Below, in pieces: positions 20,614 through 32,838 of a DNA stretch of 64,000 nt (within the stretch, counting starts at the first letter, position 1; each line of letters opens with the position of its first letter). Origin of the DNA: Plasmodium brasilianum (lineage: Eukaryota; Apicomplexa; Aconoidasida; Haemosporida; Plasmodiidae). The translations under genes and the position numbers were made by a program. The stretch covers positions 2,316,928-2,380,927 of the forward strand of contig NC_090125.1 in assembly GCF_023973825.1 (NCBI RefSeq), read 5' to 3'. The notes under the pieces are model-generated. The model worked only from the letters and a program-made list of their open reading frames with translations. It was not told the origin of the DNA and ran no database searches.

Positions 20614-23600
20614 TTAATGGGTGTAATTATTATTTTCAATATTTTTCTTATTCCTGGGATATGCATATATTTCACAACCTTCTCTAGCAGCTGTGCATAT
20701 ACTAACTGAACATTTTCCCAATTTAGTAAATTTTCTTTTTTTAATTTCATTTGCTATTTTTTTCTTATGAAGAATATGCTTATTTCTGATTTCTTTAAGA
20801 GCTTTAATAGTAATTTTAATACCGTTCTTTTTGAGCATGTAAATCCATTCCTTTTTGTATCCATTCCTTTCACATGCTAGTAGGCAATATTTCTCAGCCA
20901 CATGCCATACTCCTAATATATATGCAGCTCTGTATAAGTCTTTTATTTTCATATCTCCAAATGTAGATCTTGAAGTGGGAAATAAATTATTTGATGATAA
21001 AAGTTCATCACATTTCTTTACATTCGTCATTCTTTTTTGATGTAAAGCTTTTCGTAATATTGCCCTTCCATTTGTTCCTATTGGAATATCGAATCCGGGA
21101 TACCACTCAATTAGGTGATTATTCCTATTTTCCATATTCTCCATATTACCTATATTATTTTCATTGTTGGTAAGGTATTTTCTGGTATCAATTTTTGAAT
21201 TAACAGTAAGTGCATTACGAATAAGGTTTTCCCCTCTGCTTCTAAACGAACTGCTACGAATATCTTCGGAATTACAATTAAACGATTCAGTAATTTCTCC
21301 TTGTATCTCTGTGTGAAATGTGTCAGACCGATTGACTTGTTGTACTTCACAGTTAAAGTTGCTATTCAGAACTTTTGTCGATTCACAGGTGTAAATATTT
21401 TTCGAAGTTTTCTCACAACCATAGGACAAAGAAGTAGCCAACTTATTTTTGTTGCTGCAATTAAAAAAATTATTTACATTACTTTTCAAGTTATAACTGA
21501 AAAGGTAATTTTTTAAATCTTCATTATTATTTGTAAAATTTTTTTTTTTTTGCATTTCCATTTTTGAGGAATTCATTTCTTTATAATTTATTTCATTTAT
21601 TTCGTTATTTATAGCTGTTGTAAAATTATTTACTTTTATTTCTGTTCCTATATTGTAATTTATGTTGTCAGTTACATTTTCCATAGTACAACTTGTTGAA
21701 AAATGATCATGTGCATAATTATTGTAACGGTTTCTACTCAAAATTGAGTTGCACTTCATCCTTATTTTTTCAGTACTTTCACTTATTAATGATTTCTTCA
21801 AGCACGTTTTAGTAACGTCTCCAAAAGCATTGTCCTTATGTAGATCCTCGAGTTTTCCACTTTCGCAATAGTTAGAAATTTTCCACTTGACTACCGGTTC
21901 CTTCATTTTTCCTTCTCCATTAAAGTAGTCATTTTTAGTTTTTTTACTCTGAGGATTATTATTATTATTACTATTATTATTACTATTATTATTACTATTA
22001 TTATTACTATTATTATTATTATTACTATTATTATTATTACTATTATTACTATTACTATTACTATTATTACTATTATTACTATTATTACTATTATTACTAT
22101 TATTACTATTATTACTATTATTACTATTATTACTATTATTACTATTATTACTATTATTACTATTATTATTACTATTATTATTATTATTATTACTATTATT
22201 ATTACTGTTATTACTATTATTATTATTATTACTATTATTACTATTGTTACTATTATTATTACTATTATTATTATTATTACTATTATTACTATTATTACTT
22301 TTATTATTATTATTACTGTTATTACTTTTATTATTATTATTACTGTTATTACTTTTATTATTATTATTACTGTTATATACTTTTTTTTTTTCTGCCTTGT
22401 GTGATGATTGTTCCCCTTCAGCGCCCGGTATTGTGGAAGCACTGCTAATTTTTAAAATCACAGTAGGAATATCTCTTTTGTTAATGAATTTGTATAATGT
22501 CATATTTGAGTCCTTCTCACTTGTACCATTACGTAAATGGTCATTTTGTAAACAGTTTCTTTCTTTTAATACTTGATCCTCAGGTTTAAAGTGCCCATTG
22601 CAAGAGTTGCTTCTTCGGCTTCTGATGATGTTGCAACTGGTACTATTCCCGTTTTGAGAATTTACAAAATTTAGATATTCTTTTTTTTCTCCTTTTCCAT
22701 ATTCTAATACCTCGTTATGGTGCGTTACGTTATTTGTAGTGTCCGATTTTGAAATAGTGCTACAACGCTTGTCTGAATTTGTTGAACTATTTATTTTATC
22801 ATCAAAGCAACTAGAAAAAGATTCATTACTATTGCTGTCATATTTTTTACTAATGCTGCTACTACATGCATGCGTATTATTATTCCTTATGTACACATTA
22901 TCTAATACCTTTTGAACTGAGGAAGAACTGCTTACTTCGTTATGGCACTCGCTTTTTTTTCTAATCGATATATTATTTTTCTCATTAACAATGACATATT
23001 GCCCATTCAATGGTTTGACACTGTTACTGGTATTGGCTGGTTTAGTGCTGCTACGAAAATTGGCCAATTCAGCGCTGCTACGAAAATTGGCCAATTCAGC
23101 GCTGCTACGAAAATGGGCCAGTTCAGCGCTGCTACTAAAATGGGCCAGTTCAATTCTTCCGCTATTTGTTTTTTCATCTACACGTTGTAAATCTATGCAT
23201 TTCTCGTACAATATTTTGTCTCTCACTTCTTTACACTCACGATCTGATACTCGAGTAAATACCTCGTTCATGTTTAGTTCATTATTTAATAGGTTTAGTT
23301 TATAGGTGTTCATATTACCTACTTTTCTGGTATTTGTCAACTTTTCATTAGTTTTTTTATAATGTGCTTTATTCATATCAACTTGTTCACTTGAAGTGTT
23401 GTACTGTAATTTATATTCCTTGTTATTTAGGACATGAACACTATCTCTGTTGCACATATTTTCTTTTTTATGCATGCAGCTGTAAGGGAAATTCACTATA
23501 TCTACATTTTCTATGGTGTTATTCATATTTCTTATATTATTAATTATATTTATACCATTATTTAAATATATTATGTTATTAAAATTGTCATTAGAGTTGT

Positions 23601-26600
23601 CATTGTTGTTTGTGTTATACTTATTTGCAAGGTTGTTGTTTGGACCGCTACAAGAAGCAGTAATTCGAGGGCTATATTTTATGCTCTTATGGAACCAGCA
23701 ATTCCCATTTGTATAATTTTCCTTTACATTGTCATTTCGATAGTTTGCATACGTTTGATCCCAGTCATTTCCCCCATTTATATCACCACTACTATCATTA
23801 CTACTATTATTTTGACGACCTACATCTTCAAATAGGCTTCCGTTTTTGTCTCTCCAATTAGAACAGTAAATACCATTTAATGAGTGAGTTATATATTGTG
23901 CCTTTTCAACATTTTTCTTATTATATATATTTGCATCTTTTTTTTTTTTATTTATCATTCCTTCCATGTAAGATGCACTTGGATTTTCCTCGTTACACGT
24001 ATTCTGGATCTCATTTGGGGCCTCATTTAGGTCCCCATTTTGGGTCTCCTTTTTAGTTGCATTAAAAAGATTCACTACATTCGTACCTTCCGAATGGATA
24101 GAATTTAAAAAACCTTCCTTGACACCATTTTTCAATCTTTCATATATGAATTTTTTTCTTAATATATCGAACGTATCTATATGTGCTGTATTATTGTGTT
24201 TTGTACCAATACATATGTCTTGCTCAAATTGTTTGCTGTTTTTTAGGGAAGAATTATTTAGTACATTAAAATCAACAGATATATTGCTTTTTGCAATATG
24301 GCATTTAGAATCTGAACCTACTTTACTACAACAAATTTTGTTACTAGGACAAAGATTAGCGGGATGCTTACTGTTAGGGACAATATCGGGGAAGTGATAG
24401 TTTTTGTTCATAATATTTTTGAATTCATTTGTACTAATTAAATAGTCTATATTATTAGACATATTTTTTCCTCTCTTTGCGTTTTTTGAATATTTTTTTT
24501 CTGTAGTATTATTATCATTTAAGAGGGCGGTTGTGTAACATCTTCTCCTCATTTTTCCGAAATGTTCGAAAATTTCGAAATTTTTGAAAGGTGTTATATT
24601 TTCTTTACTCTTTTTATAAATATCATTTGTATATATGACTGCATTAGATGGTGTTTTTTTTAGTTCACCCTCAATATCTTTGACAATGTAATAGCTCCTT
24701 ATTTTTCCTTGTTTATGGCTCAAATGTGAGTTGCTTTCTTTGCTACTTATATTTCGTGTTAACAGCCTTTTTTTGTCAAGTATAGCATAATTTTCCCCTT
24801 CTCTTTCTCGTTCTCGTTTTCTTTCACTTACTTCTTCTTGTAGTAATATTGTGTATCTCTTCCCCTGAAGTTCCAAATGTTCCCATTTCTCAGAATGTTC
24901 GATAATATCATTTTTTATTTCATAATCGTTGTTAATTTTTTTATATGTTTCTATCAATTTCGAGGTTTTATTCGTTGACGTATTCGTATGATTATCTTTG
25001 TTATAATTGAGATGTTGCAACGTTTCAATAGCTTCATTACAACACTTCGCACATTTTGCACATTTTGAGTTATCGTCATGTTTGTTTTTATGCATGTCTT
25101 TATCTTTATTTTTTCCCCTGAAAAACTCCCTATAGCAACTTCTAACCTTTTTATCCTTTATTTCCCTTTTTATATATTTCCTTTCAAAAAAGGACCTATT
25201 TTTACACCAGTACACGTTCGGTTTTAGGGGTAGTTCTTTTTTGCACCTACTGGAAGCTTGCACATTTATTAAAATTTCATTTCTTGTTCTTCTTTCCATT
25301 TCTGTATATGAATATTTTACTTCATTAAATCGGTTACTTCTTAAATTTATTGCTTTATGCACCCAACTTTTATTATCTGCATTTTCAATTTCGGCATAGC
25401 TACATCTAACCGATTCGCTGACCTTATTATCTTTCAAAACATGCGCAAATGATAAGGGATACTTGTAATTGCTTTTCGAGTGCGAATTAGTCGGTTGCAC
25501 AGTCATTTCGTGTTCGGTAGCATCTCCATTGTGCGCTAAAATTTCTTCACATATGTAATTTTTATATTTGCCGTAACTATTGCTCTGGTTACTGCTCTCC
25601 TTATTAGTCTTATTTGTTTCGTCATTTTGGCTCTCATTATTATCTGCATTGTTATATTCATATTTATGTTCTCTTTCATTTTCGTCTCTCCCCTTATTAT
25701 CTACTTTTATTCCTCTTAAAATTTTATCACCACTTATCATAGAATAATAAATACACTTGCAGCTGTCGCCTTTTTTGGTAGAATCTGTAATATCAAGATA
25801 TATATTTTCATTATTGTTTGAAAAACTATTATGCATTTTCTTATAATTATTATCCTCCTCATATACATTTTCTAAATAAATATTTCTGCATTCTTGACAT
25901 GTACTTAATGGGTGTACTTTTTCAAGCTCTTTATTTTTGGTATTTGTTCTATATTCCACGATGCTGAATATAGAATAAGGACCGTTCTTATTCTTATTGT
26001 TTTTTATGCCAGAATTATTCCTATTGGTACTATTTATTACATCTTTTATCTTCTTCAATTCGTTTGCTTCTATCCCATTTTCTTTATCATTGCAATAATT
26101 GTTATCATGTTTCTGACTCATTTTAGATTTACAGCTACTAGTACACGTAGTACTACAGGTGGTGACATTAAAATTGTTCACATTAGATATTCTGAATTCT
26201 TCAGAATTTATCTTATTGAAATGTATACAGAAATTTATATCCTTTTCATACTCTTTTTTTTTCCATGAGCAATTATTTGGATAAGTATTAACTGCTTCTA
26301 ATGAGTAATTCGCCTCTTGTCTCCTGTTATTCTCATTTATTACCCCATAACTTTTTCTAACGTCAACTTGTCTTATTTCACTGTCACTATAGGAAAATCT
26401 TTTATCGTCTGTTACATTGTAGCATATTCTTTTAATTATATTCCTCTCATTATGTAGATGGTTACATTTATGCTTTTTTTGAACTCTGTTTATATTATAT
26501 TTTATTTTTTTTAGGGGAATAATATAATTAATAATATTACTACTATTTGTAGAAACATAATCTTCAATTTCGTTATTTAACACTCTTTTTTTTACTCTTG

Positions 26601-28219
26601 TAGATCTATGTTCCTTTATATCATCATTGATATAAGTTTTTAAATTCATCCCTTTGGCAAAATCTGCACTGTTAGTAGCACAGGTAACATTAGGGTGAGT
26701 GCGTTTGGTGGTCATATCATTAGATCGAATGTTGTTAGGGTTTATATCGTCAGGGCTAATTCCATTAGTGCAGTAGTCACTACAGAAAATATCACTATCC
26801 TGCGTATCCTTTTTAAAGGTGCTTCTCGTCATGTCTTTCCTTTTATCGCAATTTTTGAAGTTATGAAAAGAATGGGAACGAATTATACTTTTTCCAAATG
26901 CAATATTACGTCTACTTACGTTATTGCTTTGATATAATTTGTTCATCTCATTATCACTGTAGAGATTGCTTTTTTTAATTACCCTCTTTGCTCTATTATT
27001 ACGCTGTTTTGCTGTAGCACCTGTGTTTTTATTATGTATTAGTTTATCGTATACATATAATAAATTTTGAGAATTTATATATTGCCTATATATGTCGAAT
27101 TGTTCATTTTTCACATTGTGTTGATGTTCCTGCGAGTTATTTAAGCTACAAATTGAGGGATATTTTTTATTTTTTTTAATATCATGTCTTATATTTCGTA
27201 TGAGTACATTATGTGTAGGACAAAAAAGCTTGCTTAATTTTTTTTTATTGTTAAAATTTTCCATCGTTTCATCTACAGAATTATTCTTATTATTACTAAT
27301 ATTATTATTATTACTAATATTATTATTATTACTAATATTATTATTATTACTAATATTATTATTATTACTAATATTATTATTATTACTAATATTATTATTA
27401 TTACTAATATTATTATTATTACTAATATTGTTATTATTACTAATATTGTTATTATTACTAATATTGTTATTATTACTAATATTATTATTATTACTAATAT
27501 TATTATTATTACTAATATTATTATTATTATTAATATTTTTAGAACATAAAGTAACTTGTAAGTTGCTCTCATTTGGAAAACTATATAGCAGTGAACATGT
27601 GGGGGTACCCACATCACTCGCTTTTTTGTTATTTATTCTGTGAAATATATGTTTCTTATTATAATCCCTCTTTACTATAGTTTTTTCCCTATTAAAGGTA
27701 AATTTTTTTTGCACTAGTTTTCTATCTTTTACATATTTTGTATAAGGGGTGATATTGTCACTATAATTGTGCATGAGTCCTTCATTATTTAAATATATAT
27801 AGCCTTGTTTAATTTTTCTTTTTATTCTATATAAGTCTATATCATCATAAGATAAAATGTTTATATTTTTATTATGTAGTACATTATTTAACCTACATCC
27901 CGCTCCTTCCTTTTTGGTACCATTATTTTCTGCATTTTCCCTTGCGCAAATTGTTACCTCTTTATCAAAGGGGCATATTTTTTCACATCTTTTCAAATTA
28001 TTAGAAATGAATGGGGCACTTACATTTCTTTTTCGTTCATTCTTTGCATAATTCAAATTTAAGTTTTTTAAAATTTTTCTTTTTTCATCGCTTGATATTT
28101 TGTTACAACTGTTTAGGAACAAATCTATTTTACTATCCTCCGGGTGATGCAAATTTTGTTTGCTACCATCTTTAGGGCATGTGGCATTTATAAAATTTTT
28201 CCTAGTTAAAACATATACA

Positions 28220-28254
<35 letters not shown>

Positions 28255-28912
28255 CACTATATATATTAAAGTATTTACATAATATTTTCTTAATAGATTG
28301 CGAAGAACTGTTCTTATTTTTTTTTTGTTGTTTAACTTTGGAATCACTTTGATAGGTACAATACTTGAGTAAGTGTTTATTAAATGAGCAAAGATTATTT
28401 TCAAGCTCATTTTTCAAAAGGGTATTTTTTATACGTACTTTTTCACGTTGTCTGGAAAAGTTTTCCCTTTCTATTTTTTTATTATTTAATAGTTGGCAAA
28501 TTTTACTATGCTTCGGGATAGTACTAAAATTTGAAAAAGTATCATATTCGCGTTTTTCATAAAAATTGTCTTTAACAACACTATCAAGTATATAGTCATG
28601 TTCATAAGGTTCTTTTTTACTTAAAAAAGAATATTTATTATCTGAATAATAAAGAAAATTTTGAAACTGTTCTATTTCTCTTTTAAAATTATTGTCATCT
28701 TTGCTTTCTATATTACCTACATTGTAACATAGATTGTGTATTAGATCACTACCTATATTTTTTATACTTGATTTATTTGCATTTTCTTTTATATGGCTAG
28801 TATCATGGGCACAATAACATAGATTAAACGTTTCTACAAATTTTACGCGTCTATCACGTTTGGAATAATTGGTTTCATGTGAAGGGATGTGATTTGGGGA
28901 GTAAGACATCAT
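20614..28912 (-). CDS. Very large Asn/Ser-rich Plasmodium protein, frame broken at an A28 tract
   Basis: Two abutting frames form one gene of about 2760 codons. The N-terminal part starts at ATG 28912 (or 28909, MSYSPNHIPSHE) and runs to a 28-A tract (28220-28247 on the + strand). The remaining 2512 codons from Met 28152 are in the next frame, which is open up to the tract. One A fewer would fuse them. The protein is hydrophilic, with a (NNNNIS)n block (about 27285-27535), an NNS block (21950-22375) and a short SSAELA(N/H)FR repeat (near 23030-23160). The only compact region is the last 150 residues: HLIEWYPGFDIPIGTNGRA, then KDLYRAAYILGVWHVAEKYC. I recognise no domain. Past residue K of NEIKK the frame runs to a stop at 20614, but the overlapping frame reads a more protein-like helix (see findings), so the true 3' end is uncertain. 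It is probably nuclear or regulatory judging by its charge and low complexity, but that is a guess. Confidence 0.7.
21950..22375 (-). repeat. AAT/AGT trinucleotide tract encoding (Asn)n-Ser
   Basis: A 425-bp run of AAT, AAC and AGT codons (minus strand) encodes NNS, NNNS and NNNNKSNNS blocks inside the large gene. Open frames in the other frames here (poly-Leu, poly-Ile/Val) are artefacts of the same trinucleotide repeat. Confidence 0.9.
27285..27535 (-). repeat. 18-bp coding repeat (NNNNIS)n, about 13-14 copies
   Basis: The minus strand reads AATAATAATAATATTAGT per unit, giving the hexapeptide NNNNIS. Copies differ only by AAT/AAC synonymous changes, which form a small subgroup near 27425-27480. 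Confidence 0.9.
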
Positions 28913-29963
28913 ATATGCGCACATGTATACCAGCACATAGAAGCATATATATGGGTGTATATATGGGTTTACATATATGCATGTACATATATTGGAGCAT
29001 ACATATGTGAGTACTTCTTTTTTTTTCTATTTTAAATATGTTAAATTGGAAAAAGGAAGCGCAACAGGATGCTCCAAGCGGAATATAAAATAGCTGCACT
29101 GTAACTTATTTTATTTACATTTCTCATGAAAGGTAAAAAGCAAAAGGGTATTAATGGAATACACACAAAAAAGGTAATTCTGAAATATAAATGGAAATTA
29201 TTAATATTCAAATAAGGTAATGAAACATTCATTTTTTTTTTCCTTTTTTCTTAAAATAAAGAGTTTATAAAGTGTTCGTTAGAACAAAAATGCAGAGGCA
29301 AAAAAAAAAAAAAGAAAAAAAAAAGACATAAGTAATAATCTTTCTTCGTATTTCAAATAAGAAATTTGTTCCAAGAAAATGTGCTTAAAATATAGTAGCA
29401 GTAGGAAAATTTTTTTATTTTTTTTCAATATAAACATAAATGCATTTATTTTTATTTTTATTATTTATTTATTCTTTTTTTTTTTTCAAATGTACATACA
29501 GATTAAATGACTTGTAACACGCAATTAAAAATATTAAAATTATATTTAAGACAGGAAACGCTATTAAGGGGGATATATGGGAGCTTTAATTTTCCTTTAT
29601 ATTCCCTTGTACATATATACACATATAAAAACTTACATGTATATGTGTACCTATGTGTGCACAACACATATATATATGCGTGGGAACACGCATTTGTACG
29701 TAGAAATGTGAGTGTTTACAATTGACTGGAGGACATATTCCAAAATTTTTTGTGCCTATATATTTAATTTTTCTTTTTCTTTGTGAAGTAAATATATTTT
29801 CTATTTTTTTTTTTTTTTTTGCATTTTGTTTAACAGTACAACTAACCCTTAAACATTACTTCATTTTAAACACGTCTTTCATAAGTGCATGTTAGTAAAG
29901 ATCTCTTTCCCTTTCTTTTTCTCTTTCTACACATATATTTACTTATATTTGGTGCTCTACAAA
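28913..29963. promoter_or_regulatory. Divergent intergenic region
   Basis: About 1.05 kb separate the large gene (-) and the small secreted-protein gene (+), so both promoters should be here. It contains TATG/TACA-rich tracts (about 28915-29000 and 29610-29680), A-runs (about 29300-29325) and T-runs (about 29410-29490 and 29800-29820). I see no convincing coding frame. Confidence 0.4.
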
Positions 29964-31110
29964 ATGAATAGAGCAAGATTCTTTTTACTGTTTTTACTAA
30001 TTGTATTACTGCACAAAATTACGGATACAAAATGCTCAGGGAAGGGTGAACCTTCATCTCAAGACCCGAGACTGACTCAAACGAAAGTACAAAATTGTTT
30101 TTTTGCTTCTTCACTTATTCGTTCACCTGTCTGTTCAGTTGTCTTTTTACTTGTTTATGTACTTACTATTTTATATAATTCTTAACTTTGGAACCTATTT
30201 CGCTTTAAAAAATTTACACGTTTTTCTATCCGCCACTTATATTTTTTATACAATATACACTAAAAGAGAGAAAAAAAAAGTAGATTTTTATTTTTCCCTT
30301 CTAAAATATTAAAAAAAAAAAGAATTACTCACGCGAATTTCCATTTTATAATTATTTTTATTTTTTCCCTTTCAGGTAGAAAGTACTGAAAATAATATGC
30401 CTAGTATTTTTAGTTTATTTTCCGCAAAACCAAAAGACGTACAAAAAAATGTTAACTTTTTTTTGGAGGAGAACAGAAATGTAATAATATAACTACAGAG
30501 TTTGAACATTTAAATATGATACTTAGAATATTTGAAAAATAGTGTTGGGTTTTTGGTACATAAAATGGACTACCATTTTGTTTCTCTCTTTTATTTATAT
30601 TTTACTTTTTTTATTTTGTTTTGAAGTATACTTCGAACGTTTTGCCAGTTAACTAACGTCCTTCTGAACATACATGTAAATAGTTTTTATTACCACTTCT
30701 TTTTCAGTATGTACAATTAACAATTTTTTTTTTTTTTCGCTATTTCAGTTATGGCTACGTCGCACACTGAACAATGAAAGTAGGATATTATCAGATACAT
30801 TATTTGAATAACTTTAAAACAAAAAAATTGAACATATTACAATATACTGACTTAAAACGAAACTGTATACATAAAATTTGTAAATTCATGCATATGCATT
30901 GTGTGCACACACATATATATATAGATATGCATTTATATACATAAACATTTTTCATTTCTAGAGAGCAGAAACATGAGGAGGACTTTCGCTGACTTTCAAG
31001 AATTAAGACAAAACGATATATTACGGTTTAACGAATTAATGGTCATACAAAATGAGCAAATAAATATGCTAAAAAATGTTATATTGTCTATTAAGGAAAT
31101 TAAAGAATGA
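29964..31110 (+). CDS. Small secreted protein of unknown function, four exons
   Basis: Exons at 29964-30086, 30376-30480, 30749-30779 and 30962-31110 join in frame to 135 residues. All three introns have GT..AG ends and T-rich 3' parts, and the joins are phase 0, 0 and 1. Exon 1 holds a strong signal peptide (MNRARFFLLFLLIVLLHK) followed by ITDTKCSGKGEPSSQD. The mature part is charged and helical: a Ser/Phe-rich segment with NMPSIFSLFSAKP, then LWLRRTLNNEKSRNMRR, then a long amphipathic coiled-coil-like helix to the C-terminus ending LKNVILSIKEIKE. There is no transmembrane segment, GPI signal, PEXEL-type RxLxE/Q/D or ER-retention motif that I can see. I do not recognise it. Compact size, signal peptide and several short exons are typical of Plasmodium vacuolar or apical secreted proteins. 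Its place of action is unknown. Confidence 0.7.
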
Positions 31111-31203
31111 CAAAATAAACTATCAAACGTCTGCTATCACTTTCCCGCATTCAGTTGGATACTTTCGATGAGAAATTGTTTATGTCTAGGATTAAATCGC
31201 CAA

Positions 31204-31495
31204 CCTCTTACACGTAACAGCAAATATATACCATCTAATATGTAACAACAAATATATACCGTCTAACATGTAACAACAAATATATACCGTCTAACATGTA
31301 ACAATAAATATATACCGTCTAACATGTAACAACAAATATATACCGTCTAACATGTAACAATAAATATATACCGTCTAACATGTAACAACAAATATATACC
31401 GTCTAAAATGTAACAATAAATATATACCGTCTAACATGTAACAATAAATATATACCGTCTAACATGTAACAATAAATATATAAAGCCTAACATAT
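31204..31495. repeat. 28-bp minisatellite, about 10 copies
   Basis: The unit is approximately TAACAACAAATATATACCGT followed by CTAACATG, with a period of exactly 28 bp in the regular part. Copies differ mainly by CAACAAA versus CAATAAA, and these alternate. It lies about 100 nt past the stop codon of the secreted-protein gene. Confidence 0.85.
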
Positions 31496-31729
31496 TACAT
31501 TTAATATATAGTGTGCAATGTCTTTTTAATGTGTCATTCTTTCTTTTAGATTAACTTCTGTCAGCTTTTATTATTTGTCATTAAACGAACTAAATTTATT
31601 AGCGGCCTTCAAATTTCTTTTGTTTTTTCTATCATAAATGATCATTTATGTAGTATCCATTAGCCGCAAAAATGCAAACAAGTGTACATATATATATATA
31701 TATATATGTACGTACATGCGTGTACATAT

Positions 31730-31960
31730 GTATTTACGTATGTAATTATTTACGTATGTATGTATTTATGTATGTAATTATTTACGTATGTATTTATTTA
31801 CGTTTGTATTTATTTACGTTTGTATTTATTTACGTTTGTATGTATTTATGTATGTAATTATTTACGTATGTATTTATTTACGTATGTATTTATTTACGTC
31901 TGTATTTATTTACGTTTGTATTTATTTACGTTTGTATGTATTTATGTATGTTACTACGTA
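31730..31960. repeat. 16-bp TTTACGTATGTATTTA-type repeat
   Basis: Tandem repeats of TATGTATTTATTTACG and variants (16-bp period with 4-bp sub-periodicity) follow a (TA)n tract. Several units contain TACGTA. Confidence 0.75.
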
Positions 31961-32838
31961 TTTAATTATGTACATTTTTTTTAATTTTTTTTTTTTTTTA
32001 CACGCTTATTTTGAATTTAACCAAATGAAAATGAGAAAAACAAAATTGTTATTTATTTTTGTTGCACAAGTTTAGCTAACTTGTTAAATGAAGCTTTTAT
32101 CATTTAATAATAATTTATTATTCATTATTTATTTTTTTTTTTTTAAGTTATTTTTATTTTTTAATATAAACACAGGACTTCACATTTGTAAAAAAAAAAA
32201 AATAAAAAAATAATAATAAAATATATTAAATTAAATAAAATAAAAACACAAAATTTTAGATTAATTTTGAACGTCTAATGTGAGCAATGAAAAAGAATGC
32301 TGTAACAAGGAATTAACTAAACATATTATATTCATATATATATTTTTATGCTTACCGATTTGGTAAAATATATACTTATATGGCACTATTTTTACCAAAG
32401 ATTTTTTTTTTTTCTATCTCATTTGAGATACAATTTTTTTTATTATGATATAAAATAATAAATACGAATATTTGTGCGCCCCAATTTTATAAGAGTATAA
32501 ATGTATGTGCATAGAGGATAATGCATATATATATGTATATACCTTTATGTATTTATTATTTTTTTTTTTATATTCCCTTTTTATTGAATTATTAGCCTTT
32601 TTTGGCGTTATATGTATTTACACGTGCAAAAACGAACTGCCCATAGCGTTAAAGATAGCATGTGATATAATTATTTTTAAATATCTTTTATTTTATAAGA
32701 TCTTAAGTGATGTAGTAGCATAAAACACAGCTTTAAGATAAAATATGAAAAAATAAATCATGAAATTAATGAAAACAAATGTAAAAAACACATAAGAAAG
32801 TAAAATTAAAAGCAGAACATAAGAAATAAATTGAAGTC

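Larger units (their letters stand above)
31111..32838. other. Intergenic region with two minisatellites
   Basis: The 1.7-kb stretch holds the 3' end of the secreted-protein gene and the promoter of SF3B2, with two tandem repeats (listed separately) and long A/T runs. The frames reported by translation across the TTTACGTATGTA repeat are repeat artefacts. Confidence 0.5.

Noticed and set aside
21903..22576. Long open frames of poly-Ile/Val and poly-Leu on both strands
   Set aside because: They are the other five readings of the AAT/AGT trinucleotide tract that encodes Asn-Ser in the large gene.
27200..27643. Plus-strand poly-Leu ORF and minus-strand Ile/Val ORF
   Set aside because: Alternative frames of the 18-bp NNNNIS coding repeat; no non-repetitive coding sequence supports them.
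31788..32075. Plus-strand Tyr/Val/Phe-rich ORF with many Met residues
   Set aside because: Translation of the 16-bp TTTACGTATGTATTTA repeat; no coding features.
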